A DNA stretch of 64,000 bases from NCBI GenBank assembly GCA_050084515.1, contig CM114272.1, positions 56,048,001 through 56,112,000 of the forward strand. Reading direction: 5' to 3'. Of this stretch, positions 30,779 to 42,989 are shown one piece after another. The position numbers and the translations under genes were made by a program. A model generated the notes under the pieces. It made no database searches and was not told the origin of the DNA. It saw only the letters and a program-made list of their open reading frames with translations. Position 1 is the first letter of the stretch; every line of letters starts with the position of its first letter. The DNA comes from Blasia pusilla (Eukaryota; Marchantiophyta; Marchantiopsida; Blasiales).

Positions 30779-32275
30779 ATATTGCTAACTTGGTAACACC
30801 AAAAGTGTTTACATCATTATCACTTATGATCACTGTTATACACATTCACACATCTATACCTACAACTTAATTGATTGTCTCTCTCTCATTGTCTCTAGTA
30901 GGATTTAATGGCATCACATGATCTACAGTTTTTAGACTATGACAGTCACTACTTCTATGAAGAAAGTATCACTCCGCTCCTTGGTGTCCTACTCTGAATT
31001 AACAACACAAAGAGAAAGAGCATAGTTTGATCTTGCTAAGTACAGAGCAAGATTAAACCTTGATGTTTATACAAAAAAAATCCAACATACAAATGTGGAT
31101 GTTCATTGCCCAAAGCTATTGTGTTGATAAGTAATGATCAATGGGAATCTCAATCAGTTAATGTAGCAACAAGTCAGTACATGAAGATACTATGTTAAAA
31201 GGAGGGAAGAAGCCATGAAAATGTCTGGCGTGTATCTCCTGTCCTTGGTTAATAGGTATATCATAAACAAGCAAAACTAAGAAACTATTTGCAGGGAACC
31301 TCAAACTTGGGAATCCGTCTTAAAGTTCAAGTTTGGGACAAGGGAAATTCCCTTGAACCATAAGAGCTAAAAAATAGAGCTCGTGTGATGACAAGGATGA
31401 CATCTCTACTCACTACTTAGTCTCCTACACAAAATTCACAACAAATACAACAAGAACATATGCTGATGTTGCTAAGCTGGTAACGCCTAAATTTCAACAC
31501 ATTCTATAGTCTAGATTTATTGCCCAAAGCTAATGTAGAGGTAAGTAAACTTTATTGGGGATCCCAATCAGATAAATTAGATGGGAGGGTGACAAGATTT
31601 CTAGTTGACACTTGGAAGCTCTAGGGTCCATGGTCGCACAGCTACAACAAACACTACTTACTAAGTAAAGTCTCTTGATCTCTTGCAAAAAATTCACAAC
31701 AAATACAGCAAGAGCATATGCTAATATTACTAAGCTCCGGGGTCCATGGTCCCAAGGCTACAACAGATACTACTTACTAAGTACAGTCTCTTGGTCTTGT
31801 ACAAAATTCTAACCACACAAATAAAAAAAACATGTTGATATTGCTAAGTTGGATACAACAGAATTGTTTATGTAATTCAGTAGCCTAAATTGAATGGCCA
31901 AAGAACATATGCTGATCTACACTAAAACTGTTAAAAAAATCACAACACACTCAGCAAGTATATATGTTGATATTGGTAAGCTTGATAACATAAGAAGTTT
32001 TCAACACTTTCAGTAGCCCAGATTAATTGCCCGAAGCTTCTATACTCATTACTAATCTTTACTAGAGATCTCAATCAGATAAAGTAGATTGTACTACGTT
32101 CATTAAAGCCTCTTTCTATCTACACTCTTCCCACCCTATTCTACACAAAATTCACAAGCGATAGAGCTGAAATAGATGCTCCTACTATTAAGTTGGTAAC
32201 ACCAAAAGTGTTCTCCACATTCACTAGCTTCGATTGGAAGCCCAAAGCTATTGCATTGATAAGTATTGTAAGGTT
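30745..32275. repeat. Degenerate tandem repeat, about 120-260 bp units
   Basis: A unit containing ACAAAATTCACAACAAATAC, then CATATGCTGATATTGCTAAG, then GGTAACACCAAAAGTGTT and ATTGCCCAAAGCTATTG recurs, complete or partial, near 30745, 31105, 31428, 31683, 31802, 31937 and 32145. Units are diverged and partly deleted. Confidence 0.65.
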
Positions 32276-32751
32276 GTGACAAACCGTGTCTCTAATGAGT
32301 ACAGACTTTCTTTCTCTAGGTCTCTTGCACAAAATTCGAAATACACACCAGAGGGAATTTTTGGTCTACATCTACTCAGTATGAAAGAAACAGTGAGAGG
32401 AATCCCAAACCTTATTGTTACATTTGTAACCAGAAATATCATATCTCAAGAAAATGTCCTAACAGAAAAATTCTCGAGATATTTTATGAGTACTGCAAAA
32501 CTCAATCAAAAGGTACCTTATCGTTGTTATTCAATACTTCATCCATCCCTCAAGCAATAACATGCTCCAGATCTGAGGAACTACAACCAGGTGAACCACC
32601 CTGTTTGTTTATGAAACAAAAACCCTTTACATCTACTTTGGATCCTTGATTATGGTTCAAATTCCCAATTTTTTTGTAAAAGAGAATTGTTCTATGATTT
32701 CCTTCCTAACTCTCCAATGCTCATTTCTGGTAAAGAAAATGGCAAGATGTT

Positions 32752-33275
32752 TGTTACTATCACGTCTTTTAGGATAGATCGATGAGATCTAGTAGAGCGC
32801 CTTCACAAGTAGTGGAGGACATGCTTAGGAGGTCAAGGATGGCCTATTGAAGCCTTGGGAAACCTGAGAGAGCATGTTTCCCCTTCGTTTCGGCTCATTT
32901 GAAGCCATATTTAAGAACTTACTATTTTAGGTAAATACCATTTTGAATAAATGGTCAATTTTATATTTTTGGTAGATGGCCCTTGACCTCCTACATCAGG
33001 TCAAGAGCCAAGGAGGTGATTTGGGAGCATAGGTTACCATGGAGAGAGCTTGGGAGAGGGGAGGGGTATACCTCAAGGAGAGAGAGTTGAGAGCTCATTC
33101 TCTCTTTGTTGGATCTCTTGGCATGAGGCGGCAGAGCTATGGTCTTGTTTGCCTTGTGTGTGTAACCCAAGCCTCTCATTAGGAGAGTGGGTTTAGTTTC
33201 AAATTGAGAGAGACATGTGAGAATGCACATATTTGAGAGCTATGGTGTTGAGAGAGACCTCACCATGAGTTTACA
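32752..33275 (+). repeat. 5' terminal repeat of copy C (segment A1 only)
   Basis: Begins TGTTACTATCACGTCTTTT and ends GAGTTTACA; continues directly into AAGAGAGAATGAGCG of the leader. It matches copy B A1 and has no segment B after it. Confidence 0.8.
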
Positions 33276-34848
33276 AAGAGAGAATGAGCGAGTAAGACAG
33301 ATTCATGGGAGAGCTCCTTGGTTTTGCAGGTTGGGGGTCATATTCCCTATTTAATGGTTCATGGGAGTGCTCACCGGAGCGAGAACCACTAACTTGTGAT
33401 GTTTCCTTTGCTTATTTTTTTTGTGGAAGAGTGGTGCGCGGAATCGCTCCCTAATTTTTTATAGGGGTTGAGTATGGGGGTAGGTTCCCCCATGAAAATG
33501 CTCTTGAGAGCAGCATGTAGCTTGCTGATTTGTATTTTCATAGGTTTTACATTTTTGTTTGGAGAAATGAATGCTAAAGCGCTGCCAAAATTTCTCTAGG
33601 AGAAGAGACGTTGGGATTTACAAAAATCCCCGTCAATTTTTACTGGAATGTTTGATTCAAAATATTTTTTGATATTGTCGCAGATCATAAAGTTATGCAT
33701 GTTGTGCAATAGACGGTGCGCAATTTGGAGTTGCAAACAAAACGTTATGGTCAATCTTGCAAAACTTCCATTGCTAGGCAATTTTTAGGGTTAAATTTTT
33801 TAAACCCTAAACCAGCCACCGCGCGGGCTGCGGCCATCGCCGTCATAGTCATAATCAATGGCCATCCGTCAATGGTCAAATGTCACTGTAAACGGTCAAT
33901 GGTCAAGGGTCAATGATCGACCGTCACCATCAATGGTCAACCGTCATTGTGAACGGTCCACCATCCACCATCGGCCACCACTACCGCCTAGCGTTGCTTA
34001 AAGCCGCGTTCGACCGTTGTCCACCCTTTGTTGCCATTTCCGCCATTACGGAGTGGAGGGTCTTCCACGACGACCGTTGATTCTTTGTTTTGGCCGCCAC
34101 TGTCATCATAGTTTCGTCATCAACCAGTGATGGCAGGTAACCTCGGGTTATAGTGTTTGAGTTTTCATTTCATGGTGCTATGTTGTGATTGGTAGCTGCT
34201 CAAAGACGACCGAATATTGTGCCGTCCGTAGCCACAACGCGACGTCGATTGTTGCGCCGTGCCGCTCGTGGCCACAATGCACCGTCTTGATCGTGGAACC
34301 ACTCCTTCACTAAGGAGCAGAGCGTGTGTATTGATGATTGAGGAGGGTATGCTATTCAGTGCCGCACTCCATTCCCAAGTGCCGTGCCGTTTGTAGCCGT
34401 TCAGTGCCACACCAGACCGCTGGACTTGCACCGCACATCGAGGAGGTTTGAGCACCGTCTATACAAGAGGAGTACTACTTTCTGATTGGAGGAGTTATCT
34501 TCATGACCGAGTTGGGGTCGAGATTTGCGAATGCTAAGGAGAGACATCGACATTATTGTCAGGCTACCCATTCTGGTCTCTTACCCTTCACATATGAGGG
34601 ATTTTTCGGGTATCGGGAAGTTATTTGGGGATATTGGGTTTCGTGAAGATGCTGAGAGCATCATTGATGTATGGGTTAGGGGGAGATAGACCTGTGTGGG
34701 ATGTTCAGAGTTGAGGGTATGTCTTATCGATGAGATGATAAGACGGTAGCCGATTGCCGCACCACGTCGCTTGTTCCTGCACAGTACACGTATCAATGAG
34801 AGAGTGTAGATTGATTGATCAAGTAATTACACGTAAGGTTGAGACGGA
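33276..34848 (+). other. Untranslated leader of copy C
   Basis: Homologous to 13998-15546 of copy B. Contains the TTGAC-type array (33840-33990, here mostly as GGTCAA) and the GC-rich region near 34180-34440. No open frame of note. Confidence 0.6.
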
Positions 34849-36170
34849 TTGCAAGAGAGGGGCACAAGGGTCATCACGACGTCCTTTTGGGATTTTGAGA
34901 GGCAAGGTAGTGGACCTGAGAGTAGCTCTAAACGGTTTACCCGGAGTGGTGCGAGGTTTCGAGGATCTCCACATGAGAGACCACCTCGATCTCCTTTTGT
35001 GTCGTCTTCAGACGAGGGGGAGCATGAAGAGGAGTGTGTTAGTGATCCACAATACACATTGAGTGGTCCTACCAGTTGGGCGTACAAGATGGACGACCGG
35101 GATAGAGGACCGCATAGGTTCTCGGGTGTAGTAGGCACGATAGAGTTGCACGACTTCATCGTCGAGTTCAGGTGTTGGTGTGACTCCGATTGGGCTAGGA
35201 ACTCTAGAGATTTCAAGCCGTTTATAACATGGAAAGGTATGTTCCAGCATTTAGAGGGAGCGCCCATGGACCATTACCATGAGTTCTGTCACAGATATGC
35301 CCAAGAGATTGAGGCATGGTGACTCTACTATAACCCACATTATGTGTCATGGACAGAGCCATTCCCACATGATGAGAAGGAGTTTGGAGAGGCTACTTCC
35401 TCTTCCACTTCTGATGTTTTAGGAGGGATTACTTGCACATGAGCAATTGCACCGTCTAGTGGGGTTCGTCTCAGGTTCAACCCCATGGTTGAGTTCTTTG
35501 CTGAGTTGAGGGCGAGCTACGAGGGGATACGGACGGAGAGGTTGCGGAGCATCCATGACTTCCCCGGATGAGAGTTTGCGTGAGACTTACACTCGTTTGC
35601 GCCGGTTGATCAACATCACTCACGGGTTGATAGAGACTCAGGCTATCTATTCATGGTACGGGATGCTAGATCGGACCCTGCAAACACGGGTGCGGGAGGG
35701 GTGCTTCTTATGAACACCTCCCCTACGTTGAGAGATGTTCTTAGGATCACCGAGAAGATTGAGCACAATATGGCGGAGGAGAGCGTAGCCACCATGGGTT
35801 ATAGGCGAGAATAGTCGCGATTTTTTGCACCACATGTACAGCAACGTGGACTCCTAGATAGGCTGACTGTGGCACTAGGAGCTCAGGGAGGATACCAGGA
35901 GGCCGTACCACACAGACCTGAGCCTTCATATGTAGCTGAGCAGGAGCCGCCTACAATAACTTGTTGGCCATTTTGTGGAGCCCATCATCAACACAATTTC
36001 ACTCGTCAGGGTCATGGACGTGTGCCTCAGAATGGAGCAGGAGATGGTGCTACACCAAGAGGTTATTAGTGTGACTATTATCAGAGTCACACACGCGCCA
36101 GATGTTCCAATTTACACCCTGGGTTTCGTGTGGACCGAGGTCCGGAGAGGGCACCAGAGCGAGTAGCTGA
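34849..36170 (+). pseudogene. Gag (copy C)
   Basis: Same layout as copy B: FTRSGARFRGSPHERPPRSP, DDRDRGPHRFSG, IELHDFIVEFRCWCDS, MFQHLEGAP, then with stops and shifts the gag core and a damaged nucleocapsid end near 35940-36120. The first zinc knuckle reads CWPFCGAHH (shifted spacing) and the second YQSHTRARCS-like sequence lacks its leading cysteines. Several TAG/TGA stops, for example after EIEAW. Confidence 0.8.
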
Positions 36171-36289
36171 TATGAGTGGGCCTAGAGGTTGTGCACCAGA
36201 TGGTCCCGTTGGGGGAAGAGGAGGTGGAGTTGCCCGACAGGGTGGTGGAGTTGCCTGTGGAGGAGGTAGAGTCCCACCACCTAGATGCG

Positions 36290-36942
36290 TCAAGGGAGAT
36301 TTTGGGCGTGAGGCTCCGATGGCTGCTCAAACACAACAGCTACAGGAGCAGATTGCTGCTACGGCATTGAGGTTACCCAATGCAAGATCCATGGCATCGA
36401 CATCATATGGAGCAGCTAGAGATATGGAAGATCATGGTTGGATGTGCAGGGCTGCCCAGATGGAGCCCAGCATAGTTGTGCGTGGAGTAGCCGCAAAGTT
36501 GGATCCACTGCGAAGGGAAGCCAGGAGATAGACCAGGCTTCCTTAGTCTTTGACGTTGTCCGAGGCGATGAGAACCCCATCGATAGGTCCTGATCAGAGT
36601 TTCCGGAGAGTTGGTGATGTTATTAGTGTGCAAGCATGGAGGGCAATTGGAGAAACGAGTGCGACAATTCCTATTTCTGATGCTCAGGAGGAACATGTGT
36701 CGAGTATGATGTTTGGGTCGGCCACGATGGTGTATCGTACTTAGCTATTTTTTGCTTCCAATGTTATGAAATTGGGAGGTACGTCCACCGAGGTTTTTTG
36801 GTTGGCCGCTACGCTATGTGAGCGTGGAGTTGGAGTTCTTGCATCACGTTCAGAGGTGATTGCATAGGAGGTGATATACCTGCCCTTGGAGCGGATGCTC
36901 AGGCCGTCCAAGTCAGATTCATAGCAAGCTACGGCTGCTAGA
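36290..36942 (+). pseudogene. Gag-protease linker (copy C)
   Basis: ALRLPNARSMASTSYGAARD and later RTPSIGPDQSFRRVGDV match copy B. No known domain; multiple stops. Confidence 0.5.
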
Positions 36943-37233
36943 ATGGCGGGGATGTCGGCTAGACCCGTGATAGAGCGTGCCATAGCTTCTCTTGGTGTTG
37001 TATTGCTGGATAATCGGGGAGAGGTCTTCGAGTTGGTAAGTCAAGAAGGTAGAGTTTTTAGTCCACAGTGCATCTTGTTGGATTCAAGAGCACAACCTCT
37101 GATGTTGGGGAAAGCATCATTTAGAGAATTGGGCTTGACGAGAGCCGATGTGGAGAATTTTCCATTTTGGATAGAGACATCCTTGGGTGGAGCAAGTACC
37201 ACACGGTATATCTCCCAATATGAGGTCGTGGTG
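36943..37233 (+). pseudogene. Aspartic protease, truncated (copy C)
   Basis: GVVLLDNRGEVFELV and CILLDSRAQPLMLGKASF align with copy B. The active-site DSG is changed to DSR. After EVVVRIF the second half of the protease is deleted, and the frame jumps straight to the methyltransferase (RIVWCIPEE), removing several hundred bases. Confidence 0.8.
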
Positions 37234-38066
37234 AGGATTTTTCGGATTGTGTGGTGCATCCCAGAGGAGGATATTCGGGTGTTGGATCTCTTTGGAGGGA
37301 TCAATATTGGCTTAGCTTCTGTTTTGCTAGTAAGAGTACGCATGCAATATTACCTATATGTGGAGATTGATGATGTTGCAAGGCGCGCTTCCCTTCATCA
37401 TGTGGCGCAATTACGCCTACATTTTCTTGATTTGTTGTCTGCGTCCGCTCTCCAAGGATACTAGAGTTTTCTACCGCAAGATATTTCATTGTTGGGGACG
37501 TAGGATTTGGAGCGGCTAGGGGCCATAGATTTGGTCATTCTTGGTTGGCCGTGTAAGGGCCAATTACGTGTTTGACGAGGTACTGGGTTAGCTGACACTC
37601 GGTCCATGTTATTTTGGGAGATGATGTGGATTTTGTGACACTTGCATGAGTGTCAGTCTCGTTCTCCAACATACATTCTGGAGAATGTGTCAATCTTGGG
37701 CGATTCGAGGTCACTAGTAGTGATGAGTGCACATCAGGTGCGTGCATGGATTGGCTCAACAGTGTTTTTGGATGCGGCGAGTGTAGGTTCTATAGCATAC
37801 CACCCCCATCTTTGGTGGACCAATTTGGTCTCATATGAGGTTTTGCGGAGGGCGTCTGCTAGCGTGGAGTGCCCCTTTGATTTTTTGGTGAATTCTATTT
37901 TGGATCCAGGTCGTCAATCACAGGCAATGAGGTACGATGATCAACTGCCGTTGGATGTGGTCAGAGGATTGGCATGCCATGGACAGCCTTTCCCACATTT
38001 GTGCATTCCAAGAGGCCGGACCTAGCTTGGTTTGGGATGACCAAGTACAAGGGTTGGCTCTAGGGA
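37234..38066 (+). pseudogene. DNMT3-like cytosine-5 DNA methyltransferase (copy C)
   Basis: Motif I is RVLDLFGGINIGLASVL; II-like YLYVEIDDVARRAS; motif IV LVILGWPCKGQ with the catalytic Cys codon at 37552-37554; motif VI YILENVSIL; motif VIII region FLDAASVGS and HLWWTNLV. This copy shows the VI-VIII segment in one frame, which is broken in copy B. Motifs IX/X are deleted: after SLVWDDQVQ-like sequence the frame jumps to the reverse transcriptase start. Stops occur before and after motif IV (SF, then TAG near 37463 and 37501). Confidence 0.85.
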
Positions 38067-38800
38067 TCCGCATTGAGTTGTCGAGTGACACGCCAATCTT
38101 TCGATGACCTTACAGGTACAGTGACATGGAGAGGGCTTAGATTCAGAGTAGGAGTGAGGACTTGGTTGGAGCAGGACGAGTGGAGATGTTGCATGGAGAG
38201 TATGCATCTGCCACTGTCATGTCCGCCAAGAAGGATGTGCATGGCAAGTGGACGGATAGGCAGATGTGTGGAGATTATCGACCAATCAATCGGCAAAAAT
38301 AGTCCGACAAGTATGCCATGCCCACTAGTGAGGAGATGTTTGATGCGATTGGGCATGCAAAGGTCTTTAGTTCATTGGATTTGCGAGCCGGATACCAATA
38401 GTTGCCTATGAGATTGGAGGACAGGTAGAAGACAGTATTTTGGGGCATCGATCCTCATGGGAAGGATTGTTTATACCAGTGATGGTTCTTACCATTTGGG
38501 TTAAAGAATGCCCAGCTGAGTTTCAGAGGATCATGGATAGGATCTTGGCAAGTCTTGATTTTGCTAGGTGTTATATTGATGACATTGTAGAGCTAGATGG
38601 TCGCTCATGCTCCTCAGCGACATCTATAGGAGGTGTTTTGACGATTTTAGTTACATAGGCTAAAGCTACATCCAGACAATTGCAAGTTCTTCTACGACCA
38701 CATTGAGTACTTGGGTCATACGATATACCTAGGGGGACTTGGTGTGTAGTAGACGAAGGTAGAGGCTAACCATGCATTCCATGCCCCATAGATATGAGTC
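38067..38800 (+). pseudogene. Reverse transcriptase (copy C)
   Basis: IELSSDTPIF, YRYSDMERA, EYASATVMSAKKDVHGKWTD, MCGDYRPINRQ, SSLDLRAGYQ, GKDCLYQ, FLPFGLKNA, then the MDRILASLDFARCYIDDIV catalytic region near 38560-38590. At least five stops, for example RPY with CGA changed to TGA, and YHQ changed to a stop. Confidence 0.85.
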
Positions 38801-39440
38801 AAGTTCATGCATTTTTGGGATTAGCGAACTTCTATCGACGGTACATCAAGGGTTTTAGTTCGATTGCCAAGCCGCTAACCTTGCCGACTAAGGTGGATTA
38901 GGAGTGGCATTGGGGGGATGAGCAGGGGAGAGTATTTCAAATACTCAAGGATAGATTGACCTCCGCACCCATATTTAGGAGATTGATTAGGGAGTGTCCT
39001 TTCTAGTTGCATACCGATTGGAGCATGTTGGGGCTTGGAGTCGTGCTCACCCAACATGACGATGATGGTAGAGAGTTTGTGGTGGCTTATTCTAGTCGCT
39101 CGAACAATGCTACAAAGGCAAAGTATAGCTCGTATGAGAATAAGTGCTTGGCTGCAGTGTAGGTTGTCGCATATTTCAAATGTTATCTATTTGGAAATCC
39201 CTTTACCATCATTATTGATCATCAGCCATTTAAGTGGTTGATGGAGTTTGACAAGTTTACAGGGAAGCTTGCAAGGTAGGCTCTTTTGTTGGAGGAGTAT
39301 GACTTCTAGGTGGAGCATAGACCTTGGACGCTCAACCAAGATGCAGATGGTTTGAGCCATAACCCATGCTCGAGTCAGCGAGATGCGACTGGAGCTCGTT
39401 GGCATGGTGAGGGTGATGAGGAGTTGGTGCGAAGATGGCA
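38801..39440 (+). pseudogene. Connection region and RNase H (copy C)
   Basis: Includes LGLANFYRRYIKGFSSIAK-like and KDRLTSAPIF sequence, HTDWSMLGLGVVLTQHDD and AYSSRSNNATKAKYSSYENK with several stops. First acidic residue kept (HTDW); the Glu region reads YENK, so the catalytic GE is altered. Confidence 0.8.
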
Positions 39441-40298
39441 CGCGTGAGCCTATTTGGGCTTGTTGGCTATGGGGAGCCAGATTGTTGAGACTTGGATGGC
39501 AAGGTCTAATGGAGAGTCCTTAGATCTAGAGGTCGGTGAGGAGATGATAGGTGACCGAGACATTCATGATGATGGAGTGGTCTTGGAGTACGTGCGAACT
39601 GGTAGTATTGCGAGCATACTAGGTGTTGGAGAGCGGGATCGGATCCTACAGCAAGCCACACAGTTCTGGTGGGAAGGAACACATGTGTTATGAGTTTGGG
39701 AGGATGGTAAAGTACGGGTGGTGCCTCATCCTTTGCAAAGAGCACGTTTGGTGCGTCATGCCCACGAGGAGTTGGGTTATTTTGGAGTGAAGCGGATGTA
39801 TAGCTTGGTCTACATACAATATTGGTGGGGAGGCATGCAAACTGACGTTCAACTATTTTTTGCCAAGTGTATGGTGTGTGATCAAGTCTGAGCATTGTTC
39901 AATGCTCTGACTCCACAATTGCATCCACTTTTGATCATGGGCTTAGGTTATTGATGGAGTTTGGATTTTGCATGAACTTTGCCTTTGATAGAGCACCATA
40001 GTCGTTATGTGTTGGTGATGGTCGAGTACTTCTCAAAGTGGATAGAGTTGATTGCATTGCCCAAAAAAGCGAGTGAGGGAGTAGCGTATGCCTTCCTAGA
40101 TGGAGTGCTAAGTCATTACGGTGCACTAGTTGAGGTGTTGATAGACCAGGGTACAGAGTTTGCGGGGAGTTTCAGACCTTGTGTGATCAGGCGTTGATCG
40201 ACCACCGTACCACTTTGCGAGATCATCCTGAGGCGGATGGACTAGCGGGAGGGTTGTGCAAAAGGTGAAGAGAGGATTACGCAAGTTTGGCTTGCAAA
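39441..40298 (+). pseudogene. Integrase, truncated (copy C)
   Basis: Tether MGSQIVETWMARSNGESLDL, zinc region HAHEELGYFGVKRMYSLVY, core SRYVLVMVEYFSKWIELIAL and VLIDQGTEFAGSF (second Asp), then HPEADGLAG near the end. The conserved HFG is changed to YFG, and the sequence stops at CGCAAGTTTGGCTTGCA just after the Glu region. The lost remainder would include the PHD finger and 3' repeats. Confidence 0.85.
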
Positions 40299-40828
40299 AA
40301 TTATTTCATTTGAGTATCTCCAATATTCTTTCCTGTGATAATTTCAGCATCTATGCAATGTTGCATGAATCCACAAATCGCCAATCTTGTCCCGTTTTCT
40401 TGTCCATGTGATCCATTAATGATTCATAAGAGCATGATTGATGCACCAATCTTCAAACATAAACGATCAGGAAGAAGTCCAGAAGGCAAGCATGTGTTCA
40501 AAAATTCAATTGGATAGATATGACTCATCCCCTCATTCATAATAGAGTTGACACTGAGGTAAATATGCTCCTATACATAATATATAATGAATTGGTGAGA
40601 AATATTATATTACTATCTAACCTTGTTCCCAAAAACAAAGCTCCCACAAGAAAAGAAATTGTATATGTGTTAAAAGGAGACAAATCTTGACATAACATTT
40701 TCATTAATGTCGTCTACATCTCTATTGCGCAAAGTCAAAATTTTCTTATCTCTCAAGAAATCAATGTCATGAAATTAGCTAGGAAAATTTGCATAGATCA
40801 AATCAATAAGATCACATATCTTACTACT

Positions 40829-41710
40829 TTAAGTAATAAATTCTGATGGTAATCGTATAAATTCTTCTACTTGTTGAGGGTGCAAAGGTACACGACCCTC
40901 TTCCACTTCCAATAACCAATCAGCAAATCCTTGTTGTTCACTACGCAAATAACCTGCCAACCTTTGAACTCTCATATTTGTTGTCAACTTCATTATCTTT
41001 ACAGTAGACCAAAGAGATGACCTCTTTATGGTGGCTTGGATGATTTTTGGTCGATCCCCATGACGAACAACAAGCAACATTTGACAAAAATCACCACAAG
41101 TTGTCCACCAAATGGTATTTATCTTAGATCATCCGAAATAACTCCCATAATATCTTGCAAAGTTTGATTCACGACCTCTAACGCATGACGATGAGCCATA
41201 GGGGCTTCATCCAATATAATGAGCATCGCATCATGGATTAAGCAAGTTCCATCACAATCGATTGATGAACTACAAAGAAAAAAAGGGAGTAATTAGAAGT
41301 TGTTAAACTTTAAGTACTTAAATTTTACGTATCAATCTATTAATTGAAGCTATTTGCTATCACTAATAGCACTTACTTGCAAGTAGAGCTCTCATGAAGA
41401 TTGATGGGGATCTTGAAACACGATGAGTAGTACATCCTTCATCTAATAATAAAGTAGTTATTCCACATGACGCTACAGCCAAAGCATTCCTCTTGCACTC
41501 CTTACACTTGCAAGGAGAAGATTATATAAAAAAAAATCCTGTTCCATTTGGACCATCGATGAAAAACACTTTTGGAGATGAAGAAGCATTCGCTATTATT
41601 TGATCAAGCTTATCAAGTATAACGTCCCAAATAATACGTTCTTCTTCATTCAAAGATTCTTCTCCCAATTGCACTCGTTCAAATAATTTGTCTGTATCAT
41701 ATAATAGCCC
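40829..41710 (-). pseudogene. Pif1-like helicase domain (Helitron)
   Basis: Motifs on the minus strand: EESLNEEERIIWDVILDKL and VFFIDGPNGTG (Walker A, the following Lys-Thr replaced by a run of Phe), NALAVASCGITTLLLDEG, ILDEAPMAHRHALEVVNQTL (Walker B, DEAPM), LVVRHGDRPKIIQATIKRSS, LWSTVKIMKLTTNMRV, FADWLLEVEEG and FIRLPSEFI. This is the Helitron helicase order. A short intervening segment (about 41270-41380) interrupts the frame and may be an intron. Confidence 0.85.
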
Positions 41711-41979
41711 TTGTTCTTATAAATATGATTATAACTAAAGGCTTTGGAAATTAGTTTGGGGCATGTCCGAAAAGTCAGATAGTCTCTTTCCTTGATCTTT
41801 TAAATAATAATGGACTTTCAACAATGCCATATTAACAATGGAATCATCAACAAGAAGATTATCAATTCTTTCTTTTTTTTGCGATAGAAGAGTTCCAATA
41901 AGGTGTTCAAATCATGGTTAGTATGATGAATGCTTAAGATAAGATACTATGAGGAAGAAATGAAATAATGTAAGAAGTG

Positions 41980-42790
41980 CTAATATGGAATTCTTATGTG
42001 ATGTCATTAATATAAGAGATCTTCTACCAATGGAGCCAAAAATTGACTCCATAGTGTAGTAGGTTGAGTAGGGGTGTTGTATGCTAGAATAATTACAAAT
42101 AGACGATGAAGTGAAGAACCTGTACGTATCGTAGAATCTTCTTCAAAGCAAGAGAACACTTCCCTATCATCCTCAAGAAGTCCCAATCTGATAGCAGCCT
42201 CCTTATATGTTGGATATGATACCCCATGAACCGTTCTTAAGCATTCGTATGTAGTTGCTCCTCAAACATGATGCAAGAGTAATCTCAACCTATAACGTTA
42301 TGCTTCACCTATAAAGAAGTAAAATAGTTAAGCTCTTTTCTCGATAAATACATTGCTTTTGAGGATGGTCAATAAGCAAATATATATACAAAAAACTTTT
42401 TGAGTATTTACCTAGATGAGTAACGTATAAGCGGCCAATGGGATGACCACAACCATTAATATTTTGTACCCTACGAATCCATGTTTTGTTACTCCAACGA
42501 TAATATGTCAAAAAACCTATATATAGATATTAACGGGCACTAGAGTCAATTAGGTTGGTTGCAAACCATTTGGTCAAAGTTTTCTCCCTTTTTAGTTGCA
42601 AAATATCTTGAGGAGTGTAAAAATTATTGAAGTACACTAATTGTTGCTCTGGAAGATGAACAACTAATCGCACGATACTTGGAAATTCAGCATGTAGACT
42701 AAACGTGAAAAGGTGCCAACATGCTTCACAAGAATATATATATAAACGTGGAAAAATAAAAATTCCAAGTATTAGAGTATGGAGAATCAA
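41980..42790 (-). pseudogene. Region between Rep and helicase (Helitron)
   Basis: CEACWHLFTFSLHAEFPSIV then RLVVHLPEQQLVYFNNF; WSNKTWIRRVQNINGCGHPI with GRLYV; RTVHGVSYPTYKEAAIRLGL and LLEDDREVFSCFEEDS. All are recognisable Helitron Rep-helicase segments in the expected order, split by stops and probably introns. Confidence 0.75.
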
Positions 42791-42989
42791 ATGAAGATCA
42801 TAAAAAAATATTAGAGGATTGCATCAATTAGAATAATCATATATTGCATCAAGATATGATGTCTCGTCAATTGCATTGGATGTATCCATATCCTTTGACA
42901 ATTTTAAGGACATTGCATCAGACCCCTTATAAACACATTTGTATATATTTGATGGCGGGAACACTACTTGTGATTTCCAAAATAATCGA

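Larger units (their letters stand above)
32752..40298 (+). mobile_element. Retroelement copy C: gag-PR-DNMT-RT-RH-INT, 3' end lost
   Basis: Starts with segment A1 at 32752 and carries leader, gag, protease, methyltransferase, reverse transcriptase, RNase H and integrase in order; it ends inside integrase at about 40298 (after CGCAAGTTTGGCTTGCA), where the Helitron region begins. It belongs to the same subfamily as B and D. It is older: nearly every domain has several stops, mostly TAG or TGA at places where another copy has CAG, CAA, CGA or TGG. Confidence 0.9.
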
